Positions 1 through 6,757 of a stretch of DNA of 38,925 nt are shown in pieces. Source of the stretch: Prevotella sp. Its GTDB lineage: Bacteria > Bacteroidota > Bacteroidia > Bacteroidales > Bacteroidaceae. The DNA is taken from NCBI GenBank assembly GCA_017443345.1, contig JAFSNR010000172.1:1-38925 (forward strand), in the 5' to 3' direction. The notes below the pieces were generated by a model, which saw only the letters and a list, made by a program, of their open reading frames with translations, was not told the origin of the DNA and did no database searches. The number at the start of each line of letters is the position of its first letter. Position 1 is the stretch's first letter. A program made the translations under genes and the position numbers.

Positions 1-119
1 AATGACAAAATCAACGACATTTAAGTATAATAATATATATAATTTTAATATAATATATATAATATATTATAATTAAGGTTTTTTTGGCGGATTTTTCTTA
101 TATATAAATTTACCTTCCG
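1..119. other. AT-rich non-coding left edge
   Basis: About the first 75 bases are almost pure A/T with many TA steps and short self-complementary runs. I see no coding frame, RNA gene or clear promoter. It may be the downstream flank of the minus-strand regulatory operon or the upstream region of a gene beyond the edge; the sequence does not decide between these. Confidence 0.5.
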
Positions 120-184
120 GTCGCCGTGTCGCCATGTCGCAAATTCTAGGGAAATTACAAATTGTCGCATTGTCGCATTGTCGC
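120..184. repeat. GTCGC array, period 8, two sets of three
   Basis: The pentamer GTCGC starts at 120, 128 and 136, then again at 164, 172 and 180, so there are two triplets, each with an exact 8-bp period, separated by an A/T-rich spacer. It is non-coding and lies just beyond the hairpins that end the minus-strand operon. No function is evident. The repeats are too short and regular for CRISPR. Confidence 0.75.
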
Positions 185-259
185 AAAAAATAAGAACCGT
201 TTATCTGAGGACAAACGGCTCTTATGTGAAAATAAGATAGGCTTATTTTGAAATAAGCC
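185..259 (-). terminator. Two hairpins ending the partner-switching operon
   Basis: Read on the minus strand, directly after the stop at 275 there is a 9-bp perfect hairpin (arms 240-248 and 251-259, 2-nt loop), then a 12-bp hairpin with one mismatch (arms 191-202 and 213-224) followed by six T (plus-strand A tract 185-190). The second one has the form of an intrinsic terminator. Confidence 0.75.
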
Positions 260-274
260 CATCGTATTGGTGGC

Positions 275-1195
275 TCAGACGGGGAGGGTGAAGATGAATC
301 GGGCTCCGAGGGCGCAGAGGGTATCGAGCTTCACGTCACCGTTGAGGCGGCGTGCGATGGAGCGGGCTACGGTGAGACCACAGCCTGCGCCGTCGAAGTA
401 GCTGTTGAGCTTGGTGAACGGCTCAAAGATCTTCTCTGCATCGTCAGCGGGAACGCCCTGGCCCATGTCTTCTACGGTGAAATCAACGGTGTTGCCATCG
501 CTCTTGACGAGCAGGTTGACAGAGCCGCTGGTGGTGAACTTCATCGCGTTGTCGAGCAGGTTGACGAGCACGCGCGTTGCCATGGCCTTGTTGGTGAAGA
601 GCATCATGTACTGAGCCTCCTCTGCGACCTGGCACTTGAAGGTGAAGTAGTCCACCTTGTCGATACCCGTCTCGAGAATGGCCTGCTGGATGATCTCCGT
701 CACCTGGCAGTTGTCGTCGGCCTCGATGGCTGTTTCCATCTCCACATCGTTGATGTTGAGGATGTTGTTGGCTTGCTGGGCAATCTGCGATGCACCAGGC
801 ATGTTGAAGTCGAGCTTAGCCTTGATGGCCTCGGCAGACTGCTGGATGAGGTCCTTCTTCTGCATCATGGCCTGCTCCAGGCGCGACTTGGCGCCCATGA
901 GGTCGTTGACCTGTGCCTCGAGCTTCTCTTTCACATTGGCCATGGTCTGGCGCTCCTCCTCCATCTTGTCGAAGGCGAGGAGGGCCTGCTCATAGCCCTG
1001 TCCGACGCTGTCGAAGTTCTGCTCCAGGTCGCGATAGTCCTTCAGGAGCTTCTCGAGCTCGTTGACACGCTTCTGGTAGTCCTTCAGCAGCTGTTCCCCC
1101 TCTTCGGCGTGACCCTTGGCAGCCTTCAGTTGGAAGTAGAGGGCGATGCCGAGTCCGACGATGATAAGGACTAGGATGATTACAAGGATAGTCAT
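275..1195 (-). CDS. Membrane-anchored histidine-kinase-like ATPase lacking the phospho-acceptor His
   Basis: A 306-residue protein. Residues 2-21 form one transmembrane helix, 30-125 are predicted coiled coil, and about 205-306 are a HATPase_c (GHKL) domain with an N box (N212, N216), a G1 motif at D243-x-G-x-G, and a glycine-rich ATP lid around 269-273. In true histidine kinases the helical region before the ATPase carries an H box. Here the only histidine in the whole protein is H29, next to the membrane helix, so autophosphorylation in the usual way looks impossible. The start lies 6 bases after the STAS gene stop, the last gene of a four-gene operon, which suggests a role in the same switch, perhaps as an ATP-binding sensor or a second Ser/Thr kinase. 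The domain call is firm; the role is inferred. Confidence 0.8.
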   Translation of the reverse strand: MTILVIILVLIIVGLGIALYFQLKAAKGHAEEGEQLLKDYQKRVNELEKLLKDYRDLEQNFDSVGQGYEQALLAFDKMEEERQTMANVKEKLEAQVNDLMGAKSRLEQAMMQKKDLIQQSAEAIKAKLDFNMPGASQIAQQANNILNINDVEMETAIEADDNCQVTEIIQQAILETGIDKVDYFTFKCQVAEEAQYMMLFTNKAMATRVLVNLLDNAMKFTTSGSVNLLVKSDGNTVDFTVEDMGQGVPADDAEKIFEPFTKLNSYFDGAGCGLTVARSIARRLNGDVKLDTLCALGARFIFTLPV

Positions 1196-1201
1196 GGGCG
1201 A

Positions 1202-1513
1202 TTAGTCTTTTTTCTGTTCTACCTTCATGAACTTCGTAAAGCCTGTCATGGCCAACACCTTGTAGATTTCAGGACTGACATTGGTGATCTTGAACTGTCC
1301 CTTCAGCTGCATCACGGTACGCATGGTCTTCTGGATGATGCGGAGGCCGGAACTGGCCATGTAGACGAGGTCTGTGCAGTCCATTTCGAGGTCTACGCCA
1401 CCGTCCTTGAGTGCAGGCTGGATGTCAGCCTCGAACTGGTTGGCGTTCATTGTGTCGATACGTGATCCTGTCTTAATGATGGTCTTGCCACCTTCTTTTA
1501 AAATCTGTGTCAT
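1202..1513 (-). CDS. STAS-domain anti-sigma-factor antagonist-like protein
   Basis: At 103 residues it is a single STAS domain of the SpoIIAA/RsbV type, the usual length for this family. In partner switches such a protein binds the RsbW-like kinase when unphosphorylated and is released when a serine is phosphorylated. The phospho-site loop is visible as M52-A53-S54-S55-G56, with S54 aligning to the phosphorylated serine of SpoIIAA. The aspartate that normally precedes it (MDSSG) is alanine here. It sits between an RsbW-like kinase (60-bp gap) and the His-less ATPase (6-bp gap), and upstream in the operon is the PP2C phosphatase that would dephosphorylate it. Bacteroidota lack an obvious sigma-B, so the final output is unknown. 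Confidence 0.88.
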   Translation of the reverse strand: MTQILKEGGKTIIKTGSRIDTMNANQFEADIQPALKDGGVDLEMDCTDLVYMASSGLRIIQKTMRTVMQLKGQFKITNVSPEIYKVLAMTGFTKFMKVEQKKD

Positions 1514-1573
1514 AATCTTATAATGTTTAATGTTTTACTTTTACTTTTTTACCTTTTTGGCTTTTAACCTTCC

Positions 1574-1981
1574 TCAGATTTCCTTCTTCATCGTCAGCAG
1601 GTTCTTGCCTTCTAGTCGTTGGTAGGTCACCTGGTTCATGATGTTCTTGACGATGTAGATGCCCATACCGCCGATGTCGCGCTCCATGGGGTTGACGTTG
1701 GGATCGGCATCGTCCTTCAGTGTGGGGTCGAATTCCTTTCCCTTGTCGCTCAGTACGAAGGTCAGTTCCTTGCCATCGCTCTCTGCCACGAGTTCGATAT
1801 CTTCCACCTTCCCTTCGGGATAGGCATAGAAGATGACGTTTGAGACCATCTCTTCCATCACTAGGTTCAGGTTCATCTGGAGTTCCATGTCGAGGCCCAG
1901 TTCTTCGCCGATTTCCTCGACGAACTGGTTGACACGTTCCAGTTCTCCTACCTCGTTTTTGATCTTAATCTCTTTTTTCAT
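1574..1981 (-). CDS. RsbW/SpoIIAB-like anti-sigma serine kinase
   Basis: A 135-residue HATPase_c protein matching the anti-sigma-factor kinase size. Visible motifs are the N box (E43-E44 to N48), D79-x-G81 and the lid glycines G104-GMG ending at G107. In this family the protein phosphorylates its STAS partner on serine and holds a target (a sigma factor or another effector) when the STAS protein is phosphorylated. It starts 10 bases after the stop of the PP2C phosphatase gene and precedes the STAS gene, so phosphatase, kinase and substrate are co-transcribed. The cytoplasmic location and the kinase role follow from family knowledge; the target is not encoded in the window. Confidence 0.87.
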   Translation of the reverse strand: MKKEIKIKNEVGELERVNQFVEEIGEELGLDMELQMNLNLVMEEMVSNVIFYAYPEGKVEDIELVAESDGKELTFVLSDKGKEFDPTLKDDADPNVNPMERDIGGMGIYIVKNIMNQVTYQRLEGKNLLTMKKEI

Positions 1982-1991
1982 AAGCTGTTTG

Positions 1992-4148
1992 TTATTGGAT
2001 TTCTTCAGTTTTCTTCACATACAGGCAGAGCATGGTGAGGTCGTCGTTAGGCTCTGCGCCGTCGCGATGTTTCTCCACCTCGGCCTTGAGCATCTCCACG
2101 GTCTTCTCGGAGCTCTCGAAGGGGGTGTTGGCCATGATGTCGAGCAGTCGTTCGTCAGTGAACTGTTCCTGCTGGCGGTTCTCCGCCTCGTTGAGTCCGT
2201 CAGTGTAGACGAAGAATGGTCGGTTTGAGATGTCTGCTATTTCTTCGCCCTGATACTCCAGTCCTGGCCACATGCCGATGGGGGCATTGGGGATCATGTC
2301 GATGAATTCGGAGCCGAGTACGGGCGGGTTATGTCCTGCGTTACAGAAGAAGAGGTGGCCCGTCTTCAGGTCGACGAGTCCGAGGAACATCGTTACGAAC
2401 ATCATCAGCTCGTTGTCCTCGCCTGAGAGGGCGTCGTTGATGCGTGTGGCAATCTCTTCGGGCTTCATCTTCTGGGCAGCGAGAGTACGGAAGAGTCGTG
2501 TAGCCTGTGCCATGAAGAGTGAGGCGGGCACGCCCTTGCCTGACACGTCGCCGAGGCAGAAGTAGAGCTGGTCGTCGATGAGGTGGTAGCCATAGAGGTC
2601 GCCACCCACCTCCTTCGCTGGGGTCATCGAGGCATAGAGGTCGAGATCCTCGCGATCGGGGAAGGTATGCGGCACCATGGAGCTCTGGATGTCGCGTGCG
2701 ATACGGAGGTCGCTCTCGATACGCTCCTTGGCGATGGTTGTCTCCTCGAGCTGGTCGTAGGCCGTGAGCAGCTCCTGGTGGGTTGTCTCCAGTTTGCTGT
2801 GGGTCTCCTCCAGTTTCTCGTGTGCATCCTCGAGCTTCTCGTGGGCGATTCTCAGGCGCTTGGCTGAGCGCATGCGGAAGTAGATGAAGATGCTGAGGCC
2901 GATCACGATGATCGAGGCGATGATGATGATGCTGAGCTGCTGTTGGCGTGCCTGTTCCATCTCGAGGCGAGCCTTCTCCTCAGCCTGCTGCATCTTCAGC
3001 TCGTCGACGTGGAAGAGGGTGTTCATCTCCGTCAGCTGTCGTTTCGTATCGTGGGCGTTGATCGAGTCGTTGATGATGTACATCTCGTTGTACATGCGGG
3101 CTGCATCCTTATAGCGTCCGAGTCCCTCGAAGATCTCTGCGCGCTGTTTTCTGACACGGATGAGCTCCGACTTGTCGCTGGTGTCCTCGAGCAGTCGCAT
3201 GCGGCGATCGTTGAGGGCGAGTGCCTCCTCGAAGAAGCCCTGTTTCTTACAGAGTTCGCCACGGTAGTAGAGCCACTTCTGGTTGAGGTAGCCCTCCTCG
3301 CTCGTGCAGCGTTTCTTCACCTCGTCGAGCATCTCCGAGGCCCTGTCGAGTTCGTTGAGACCCAGCGCACCCTGTGCACAGCCCAGATAGTAATAAGCCT
3401 TGCGGTTCTCGGCCTCGTTGTTCTCTACCTTATAGTAGCCTTCGATGAATTCTCCCCATATCTTGGTCACCTCCTTGATCTTCTTGTAGTTGTGCTGCAG
3501 TTCGAGCACGTCGACGTAGTAGGCGAAGATATCGGAGAGCTGCAAGGGCTTGGGTTCCATATTCATGAGCAGGTCGATACTCTTCTGGTAGGAGTTGGCA
3601 GCCTCCTCGTGGTTGTACATGTTGGCGTAGACGTTACCCATGGCGTAGTAGGCCATACCCATGCCATAGCGGTCGTCGCGCTTCTTGGCATCCTCGTACA
3701 TGGCGTTTACCTCCTTCAGACCCGTGTTGGTCTGTCCAGCGAAGTTAAAAGTCTCCACAAGGATGGTCCACGTCTCGTAGTAGTTCTTCCAGTTCTGGAT
3801 GGTTGCGAGGAATTCGAGGGTAGGGGGTACCTGTTCGTAGATGGAGTCGTTGAGGTCGTTGTTGTAGAAAAGGATGATCTTCTGCACCCTGGCGTCACTT
3901 TCCTCTTCGGTGGCTCCCTGCTTCTGGCACTCGTTGATGATCTGGTTGATGCAGAGCAGCTGGTAGTCGACATCGTCGAACTCGAGGCTGAGGTCGTAGA
4001 GCTTCCGCAGAATGTTGATGCGATCAGCCCCTGTCGCCTTAGCGAGCGCCTTCCTGTACTCCTCGGTCTCGTCAGCAAAAATCGAGACCGTTGAGATGCT
4101 CAGGAGTAGCATGATCAGCCAGCGGTTGAGGTTCATATTTCTACACAT
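1992..4148 (-). CDS. TPR-transmembrane-PP2C (SpoIIE-type) serine phosphatase
   Basis: A 718-residue sensor phosphatase. A signal-like hydrophobic stretch (about 9-25) is followed by a helical TPR region (about 40-380) predicted to be periplasmic, a transmembrane helix (about 405-424), a coiled coil with tandem E-K-L-E-x-x-H heptads (about 430-475), and a cytoplasmic PP2C/SpoIIE domain (about 483-715). Metal-binding aspartates are visible in GGDLYG (D517), GDVSGKG (D534), YTDG (D650) and NDDLT (D703). It would dephosphorylate the STAS protein two genes downstream in response to an envelope signal sensed by the TPRs. ATG at 4148 or at 4136 are both possible; the promoter 17 bases upstream allows either. 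The family is clear; the signal is unknown. Confidence 0.88.
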   Translation of the reverse strand: MCRNMNLNRWLIMLLLSISTVSIFADETEEYRKALAKATGADRINILRKLYDLSLEFDDVDYQLLCINQIINECQKQGATEEESDARVQKIILFYNNDLNDSIYEQVPPTLEFLATIQNWKNYYETWTILVETFNFAGQTNTGLKEVNAMYEDAKKRDDRYGMGMAYYAMGNVYANMYNHEEAANSYQKSIDLLMNMEPKPLQLSDIFAYYVDVLELQHNYKKIKEVTKIWGEFIEGYYKVENNEAENRKAYYYLGCAQGALGLNELDRASEMLDEVKKRCTSEEGYLNQKWLYYRGELCKKQGFFEEALALNDRRMRLLEDTSDKSELIRVRKQRAEIFEGLGRYKDAARMYNEMYIINDSINAHDTKRQLTEMNTLFHVDELKMQQAEEKARLEMEQARQQQLSIIIIASIIVIGLSIFIYFRMRSAKRLRIAHEKLEDAHEKLEETHSKLETTHQELLTAYDQLEETTIAKERIESDLRIARDIQSSMVPHTFPDREDLDLYASMTPAKEVGGDLYGYHLIDDQLYFCLGDVSGKGVPASLFMAQATRLFRTLAAQKMKPEEIATRINDALSGEDNELMMFVTMFLGLVDLKTGHLFFCNAGHNPPVLGSEFIDMIPNAPIGMWPGLEYQGEEIADISNRPFFVYTDGLNEAENRQQEQFTDERLLDIMANTPFESSEKTVEMLKAEVEKHRDGAEPNDDLTMLCLYVKKTEEIQ

Positions 4149-4164
4149 TAATACTAAATTGGTG

Positions 4165-4196
4165 CAAAAATACGAAAAGAATCCGAATTGGACAAA
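4165..4196 (-). promoter_or_regulatory. Promoter of the partner-switching operon
   Basis: On the minus strand a TATTTTTG box (plus 4165-4172) matches the Bacteroidota -7 consensus TAnnTTTG, with TTTG (plus 4193-4196) exactly 20 bp upstream as a -33 element. It lies between mlaF and the phosphatase gene, so the four regulatory genes can be transcribed independently of mlaEF. Confidence 0.75.
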
Positions 4197-4242
4197 AAAT
4201 TTTTTAAGAATTTGCGAAAAACGGGCTAAATTTCCACCTTAT

Positions 4243-5016
4243 TTATAAATGAAGCCCGTTTTCGATCACAATCTGGCGCATATTCTTCAGCAGGTCGCTG
4301 GCGAAGATGAAGTCCGTGAGCTTCTTGTTGTCGGAGTTCATGATCATGCTACTCTCACCCTGCCAGGCCTTCTCGCCTTCGTAAATAAAAATGATGTTTT
4401 CGCCGATACCCATCACTGAGTTCATGTCGTGGGTATTGATGATGGTCGTCATGTTGTATTCCTGCGTGATGGAGTGGAGCAGATCGTCGATGACGAGTGA
4501 GGTCTTGGGGTCGAGACCTGAGTTGGGCTCGTCGCAGAAGAGGTACTTCGGATTGAGTGCGATGGCACGTGCGATGGCCACGCGCTTCTGCATACCACCA
4601 GAAATCTCGCCAGGGAACTTCTCGTCGGCATCCTTCAGATTAACGCGGTCCAGGCACTCCTTGGCGCGATGGATGCGTTCGCGGAGTGTCATCGTGGAGA
4701 ACATGTCGAGGGGGAACATGACGTTCTCGAGAACGGTGAGTGAGTCGAAGAGGGCAGCACTCTGGAAGATCATACCCATCTCGCGACGCATCATCACCTT
4801 GTCGTGCTTCGAGAGGTGAACGAAGTCACGTCCGTCGTAGAGTACCTCGCCCTTCGTGGGATCGAGCAATCCGACAAGATTTTTCATCAATACCGTCTTG
4901 CCTGAACCACTCTGTCCGATGATGAGATTGGTCTTGCCATCCTCGAAGGTGGTGTTGATATCCTTGAGGACATCCTTGTCCTCGAAACTCTTATATAAAT
5001 GCTTTACCTCGATCAT
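4243..5016 (-). CDS. mlaF: MlaF-like phospholipid ABC transporter ATPase
   Basis: A 257-residue ABC ATPase with Walker A GQSGSGKT (34-41), signature ISGGMQKR (138-145), Walker B YLFCDE (158-163) and the adjacent PNSGLDP D-loop region, which resembles the Mla/Ttg2A subgroup. It would energise retrograde transport of phospholipids from the outer to the inner membrane at the inner-membrane complex. Its start overlaps the mlaE stop by 4 bp, so the two are translationally coupled. The usual MCE substrate-binding partner (MlaD) is not next to it; downstream comes an unrelated regulatory operon. Confidence 0.9.
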   Translation of the reverse strand: MIEVKHLYKSFEDKDVLKDINTTFEDGKTNLIIGQSGSGKTVLMKNLVGLLDPTKGEVLYDGRDFVHLSKHDKVMMRREMGMIFQSAALFDSLTVLENVMFPLDMFSTMTLRERIHRAKECLDRVNLKDADEKFPGEISGGMQKRVAIARAIALNPKYLFCDEPNSGLDPKTSLVIDDLLHSITQEYNMTTIINTHDMNSVMGIGENIIFIYEGEKAWQGESSMIMNSDNKKLTDFIFASDLLKNMRQIVIENGLHL

Positions 5017-5759
5017 GACAAAAGTTGTGTTAGGAAGACATCACTAAAGAGGATGAGGGCGCTCGAAGAGACGACGGCATCGGTGGAAGCCTTGCCCACA
5101 TTCACGCTACCACCCTCGACGGTATAGCCGAAGAAGGCTGGTACGCTGGAGATGATGAAGGCGAAGAAGAGGCTCTTGATGATCGACATCCATACGAACC
5201 ACGGGTTGAACGCATGTTGCAGACCCAGCGTCAGGTCGTCAGGGGGCATGATATGGCCGATATACGATGTCGCGTAGGCGCCCACGATACCCATCGCCGA
5301 GGAAAAGATCACGAGGAATGGCATGATGGATACCATGCCTGCAATCTTCGGCAGGATGAGGTAGCTGGCAGAGTTGACACCCATGATCTCGAGGGCGTCG
5401 ATCTGTTGGGTGACGCGCATCGTACCAATCTCCGAGGCGATGTTCGAGCCCACCTTTCCTGCCAGGATGAGACACATGATGGAGCTGGAGAACTCGAGGA
5501 GCATGATCTCGCGAGTGGTGTAGCCCGATACCCAACGGGGCATCCAGGGGCTCTGGATGTTCAGCTTCATCTGGATACAGATCACGGCACCTATGAAGAA
5601 CGAAATGAGCAGGACGATGCCGATGGAGTTGACACCGAGTTGCGCCATTTCCTTGACGTATTGTTTCAGGAACATCCTCATGCGTTCGGGTCGCGAGAAA
5701 GTTCGCCCCATCAGCATCAGGTAACGACCGAAGGTGGTCAGCCAGTTCATTATTAACAT
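5013..5759 (-). CDS. mlaE: MlaE-family permease
   Basis: A 248-residue hydrophobic protein of the MlaE/DUF140 family, with about five or six membrane segments. The family hallmark is present mid-protein as AGKVGSNIASEIGTMRV followed by a QQIDALEIMG motif. It forms the inner-membrane permease of the phospholipid transporter with MlaF, encoded next with a 4-bp overlap. ATG at 5759 is followed by a second in-frame ATG three codons later (5750); the second may be the real start, because M-N-W begins the amphipathic N-terminal helix. Its promoter is divergent from that of lptB. Confidence 0.9.
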   Translation of the reverse strand: MLIMNWLTTFGRYLMLMGRTFSRPERMRMFLKQYVKEMAQLGVNSIGIVLLISFFIGAVICIQMKLNIQSPWMPRWVSGYTTREIMLLEFSSSIMCLILAGKVGSNIASEIGTMRVTQQIDALEIMGVNSASYLILPKIAGMVSIMPFLVIFSSAMGIVGAYATSYIGHIMPPDDLTLGLQHAFNPWFVWMSIIKSLFFAFIISSVPAFFGYTVEGGSVNVGKASTDAVVSSSALILFSDVFLTQLLS

Positions 5760-5781
5760 GCTCTTTTCTAAAATTTCGCTG

Positions 5782-5789
5782 CAAAGATA
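5782..5789 (-). promoter_or_regulatory. -7 box for mlaEF
   Basis: The minus strand reads TATCTTTG here, a match to TAnnTTTG, 22 bases upstream of the first mlaE ATG. I see no clear -33 TTTG at the expected distance. Confidence 0.6.
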
Positions 5790-5797
5790 ATAAAAAA

Positions 5798-5825
5798 TTA
5801 GAATTTAGAATGAAGAATTGAGAGA
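5798..5825. repeat. Heptamer array between mlaE and lptB
   Basis: Four A/G/T-rich 7-bp units (form TTAGAAT, TTAGAAT, GAAGAAT, TGAGAGA) lie in the divergent intergenic region. The -33 TTG of the lptB promoter (5818-5820) lies inside the last two units. Similar period-7 arrays occur at 6665, 16742, 29195 and 29901. Confidence 0.6.
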
Positions 5826-5849
5826 TTTCTATTTTTTTTTGTACCTTTG
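5818..5849 (+). promoter_or_regulatory. Promoter of lptB, almost touching the ATG
   Basis: The -7 box TACCTTTG is at 5842-5849, with TTGA at 5818-5821 as a -33 candidate 20 bp upstream. The lptB ATG is at 5859, only 9 bases after the box, so the transcript would have an extremely short leader or none. Confidence 0.75.
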
Positions 5850-5858
5850 TCGCCGATT

Positions 5859-6644
5859 ATGGAAGAAGAACGTATCGTATTACGCACGGAAGGCCTCGTG
5901 AAACGCTATGGAAAGCGTACGGTGGTCAATGATGTGAGCTTCGACGTGAAGCAGGGTGAGATCGTGGGACTTCTGGGTCCTAACGGTGCAGGAAAGACCA
6001 CCTCGTTCTATATGACGACAGGTCTCGTGGTGCCCAATGGCGGTCATATCTACCTGGGCGACGAGGAGGTGACGAAATACCCCGTGTACAAGCGTGCCCG
6101 TGCTGGTATCGGCTATCTGGCCCAGGAAGCCTCGGTGTTCCGTAAGATGAGTGTCGAGGACAATATCCTCTCTGTGCTGGAGATGACGGGTAAGCCCCGT
6201 GACTACCAGTTGAAGAAGCTCGAGGAGCTCATAGCCGAGTTTCGTCTGGAGAAGGTGCGTAAGAACACGGGAGACCGTCTCTCGGGAGGTGAACGCCGTC
6301 GTACAGAGATTGCCCGTTGTCTGGCCATCGAGCCGAAGTTCATCATGCTCGACGAGCCCTTTGCAGGTGTAGACCCCATCGCCGTGGAGGATATCCAGCA
6401 GATTGTCTACAAGCTGAAATACCTGAATATCGGCATTCTGATTACAGACCATAACGTAGACGAGACGCTGGCCATCACCGATCGTGCCTATCTGTTGTTC
6501 GAGGGTCGAATCCTCTTCCAGGGTACGCCTGAGGAACTCGCAGCTAACAAGATCGTCCGTGAGAAGTACCTGACGGAGTCCTTCGAGCTCCGTAAGAAGG
6601 ATTTCCAGAAACTCGCAGAAGAACGGGAGGCTAAAAAGTCTTAA
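5859..6644 (+). CDS. lptB: LptB, LPS export ABC ATPase
   Basis: A 261-residue ATPase counted from ATG 5859. Walker [10 protein letters not shown] is at 40-48, the signature is [13 protein letters not shown], and Walker B is [13 protein letters not shown]; the GGERRR form is typical of LptB. It powers extraction of lipopolysaccharide from the inner membrane together with LptF/LptG, which are not in this window. A TTG four codons upstream is in frame but sits inside the -7 promoter box, so it cannot be the start of the transcript from that promoter. It is divergent from mlaEF, which places two lipid-transport units back to back. The OstA-like gene at 16763 belongs to the same wider pathway. Confidence 0.93.
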   Translation: MEEERIVLRTEGLVKRYGKRTVVNDVSFDVKQGEIVGLLGPNGAGKTTSFYMTTGLVVPNGGHIYLGDEEVTKYPVYKRARAGIGYLAQEASVFRKMSVEDNILSVLEMTGKPRDYQLKKLEELIAEFRLEKVRKNTGDRLSGGERRRTEIARCLAIEPKFIMLDEPFAGVDPIAVEDIQQIVYKLKYLNIGILITDHNVDETLAITDRAYLLFEGRILFQGTPEELAANKIVREKYLTESFELRKKDFQKLAEEREAKKS

Positions 6645-6664
6645 ATTATATTAAAAGTAATCAT

Positions 6665-6699
6665 CTATAAACTCTAAACTATCAACTCTCAACTAAAAA
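6665..6699. repeat. Heptamer array upstream of tig
   Basis: Five contiguous 7-bp units of the form CTNTNAA (CTATAAA, CTCTAAA, CTATCAA, CTCTCAA, CTAAAAA) end 5 bases before the tig -7 box. This is non-coding DNA, with the same 7-bp period as the arrays at 5798, 16742, 29195 and 29901. Confidence 0.65.
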
Positions 6700-6703
6700 G
6701 TTG

Positions 6704-6711
6704 TACCTTTG
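6704..6711 (+). promoter_or_regulatory. -7 box of tig
   Basis: TACCTTTG matches the Bacteroidota -7 consensus and lies 46 bases before the tig ATG. No good -33 TTTG is visible; the expected position falls in the heptamer array. Confidence 0.65.
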
Positions 6712-6757
6712 CACCCCAAAAAATTCGAATTCATATTATAAATAAGTACATAAGAAG

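Noticed and set aside
120-184. GTCGC repeats considered as a CRISPR array or replication origin iterons
   Set aside because: Units are only 8 bp, with no spacer structure; no DnaA-box pattern, replication gene or partition gene is near.
2943-4094. 383-residue open frame antisense to the PP2C gene
   Set aside because: It is a shadow of the phosphatase frame, rich in Val/Leu/Glu with no domain; the minus-strand gene has clear catalytic motifs and a promoter.
5847-5858. TTG start extending LptB by four residues
   Set aside because: The codon is part of the -7 box TACCTTTG; transcription should begin after it.
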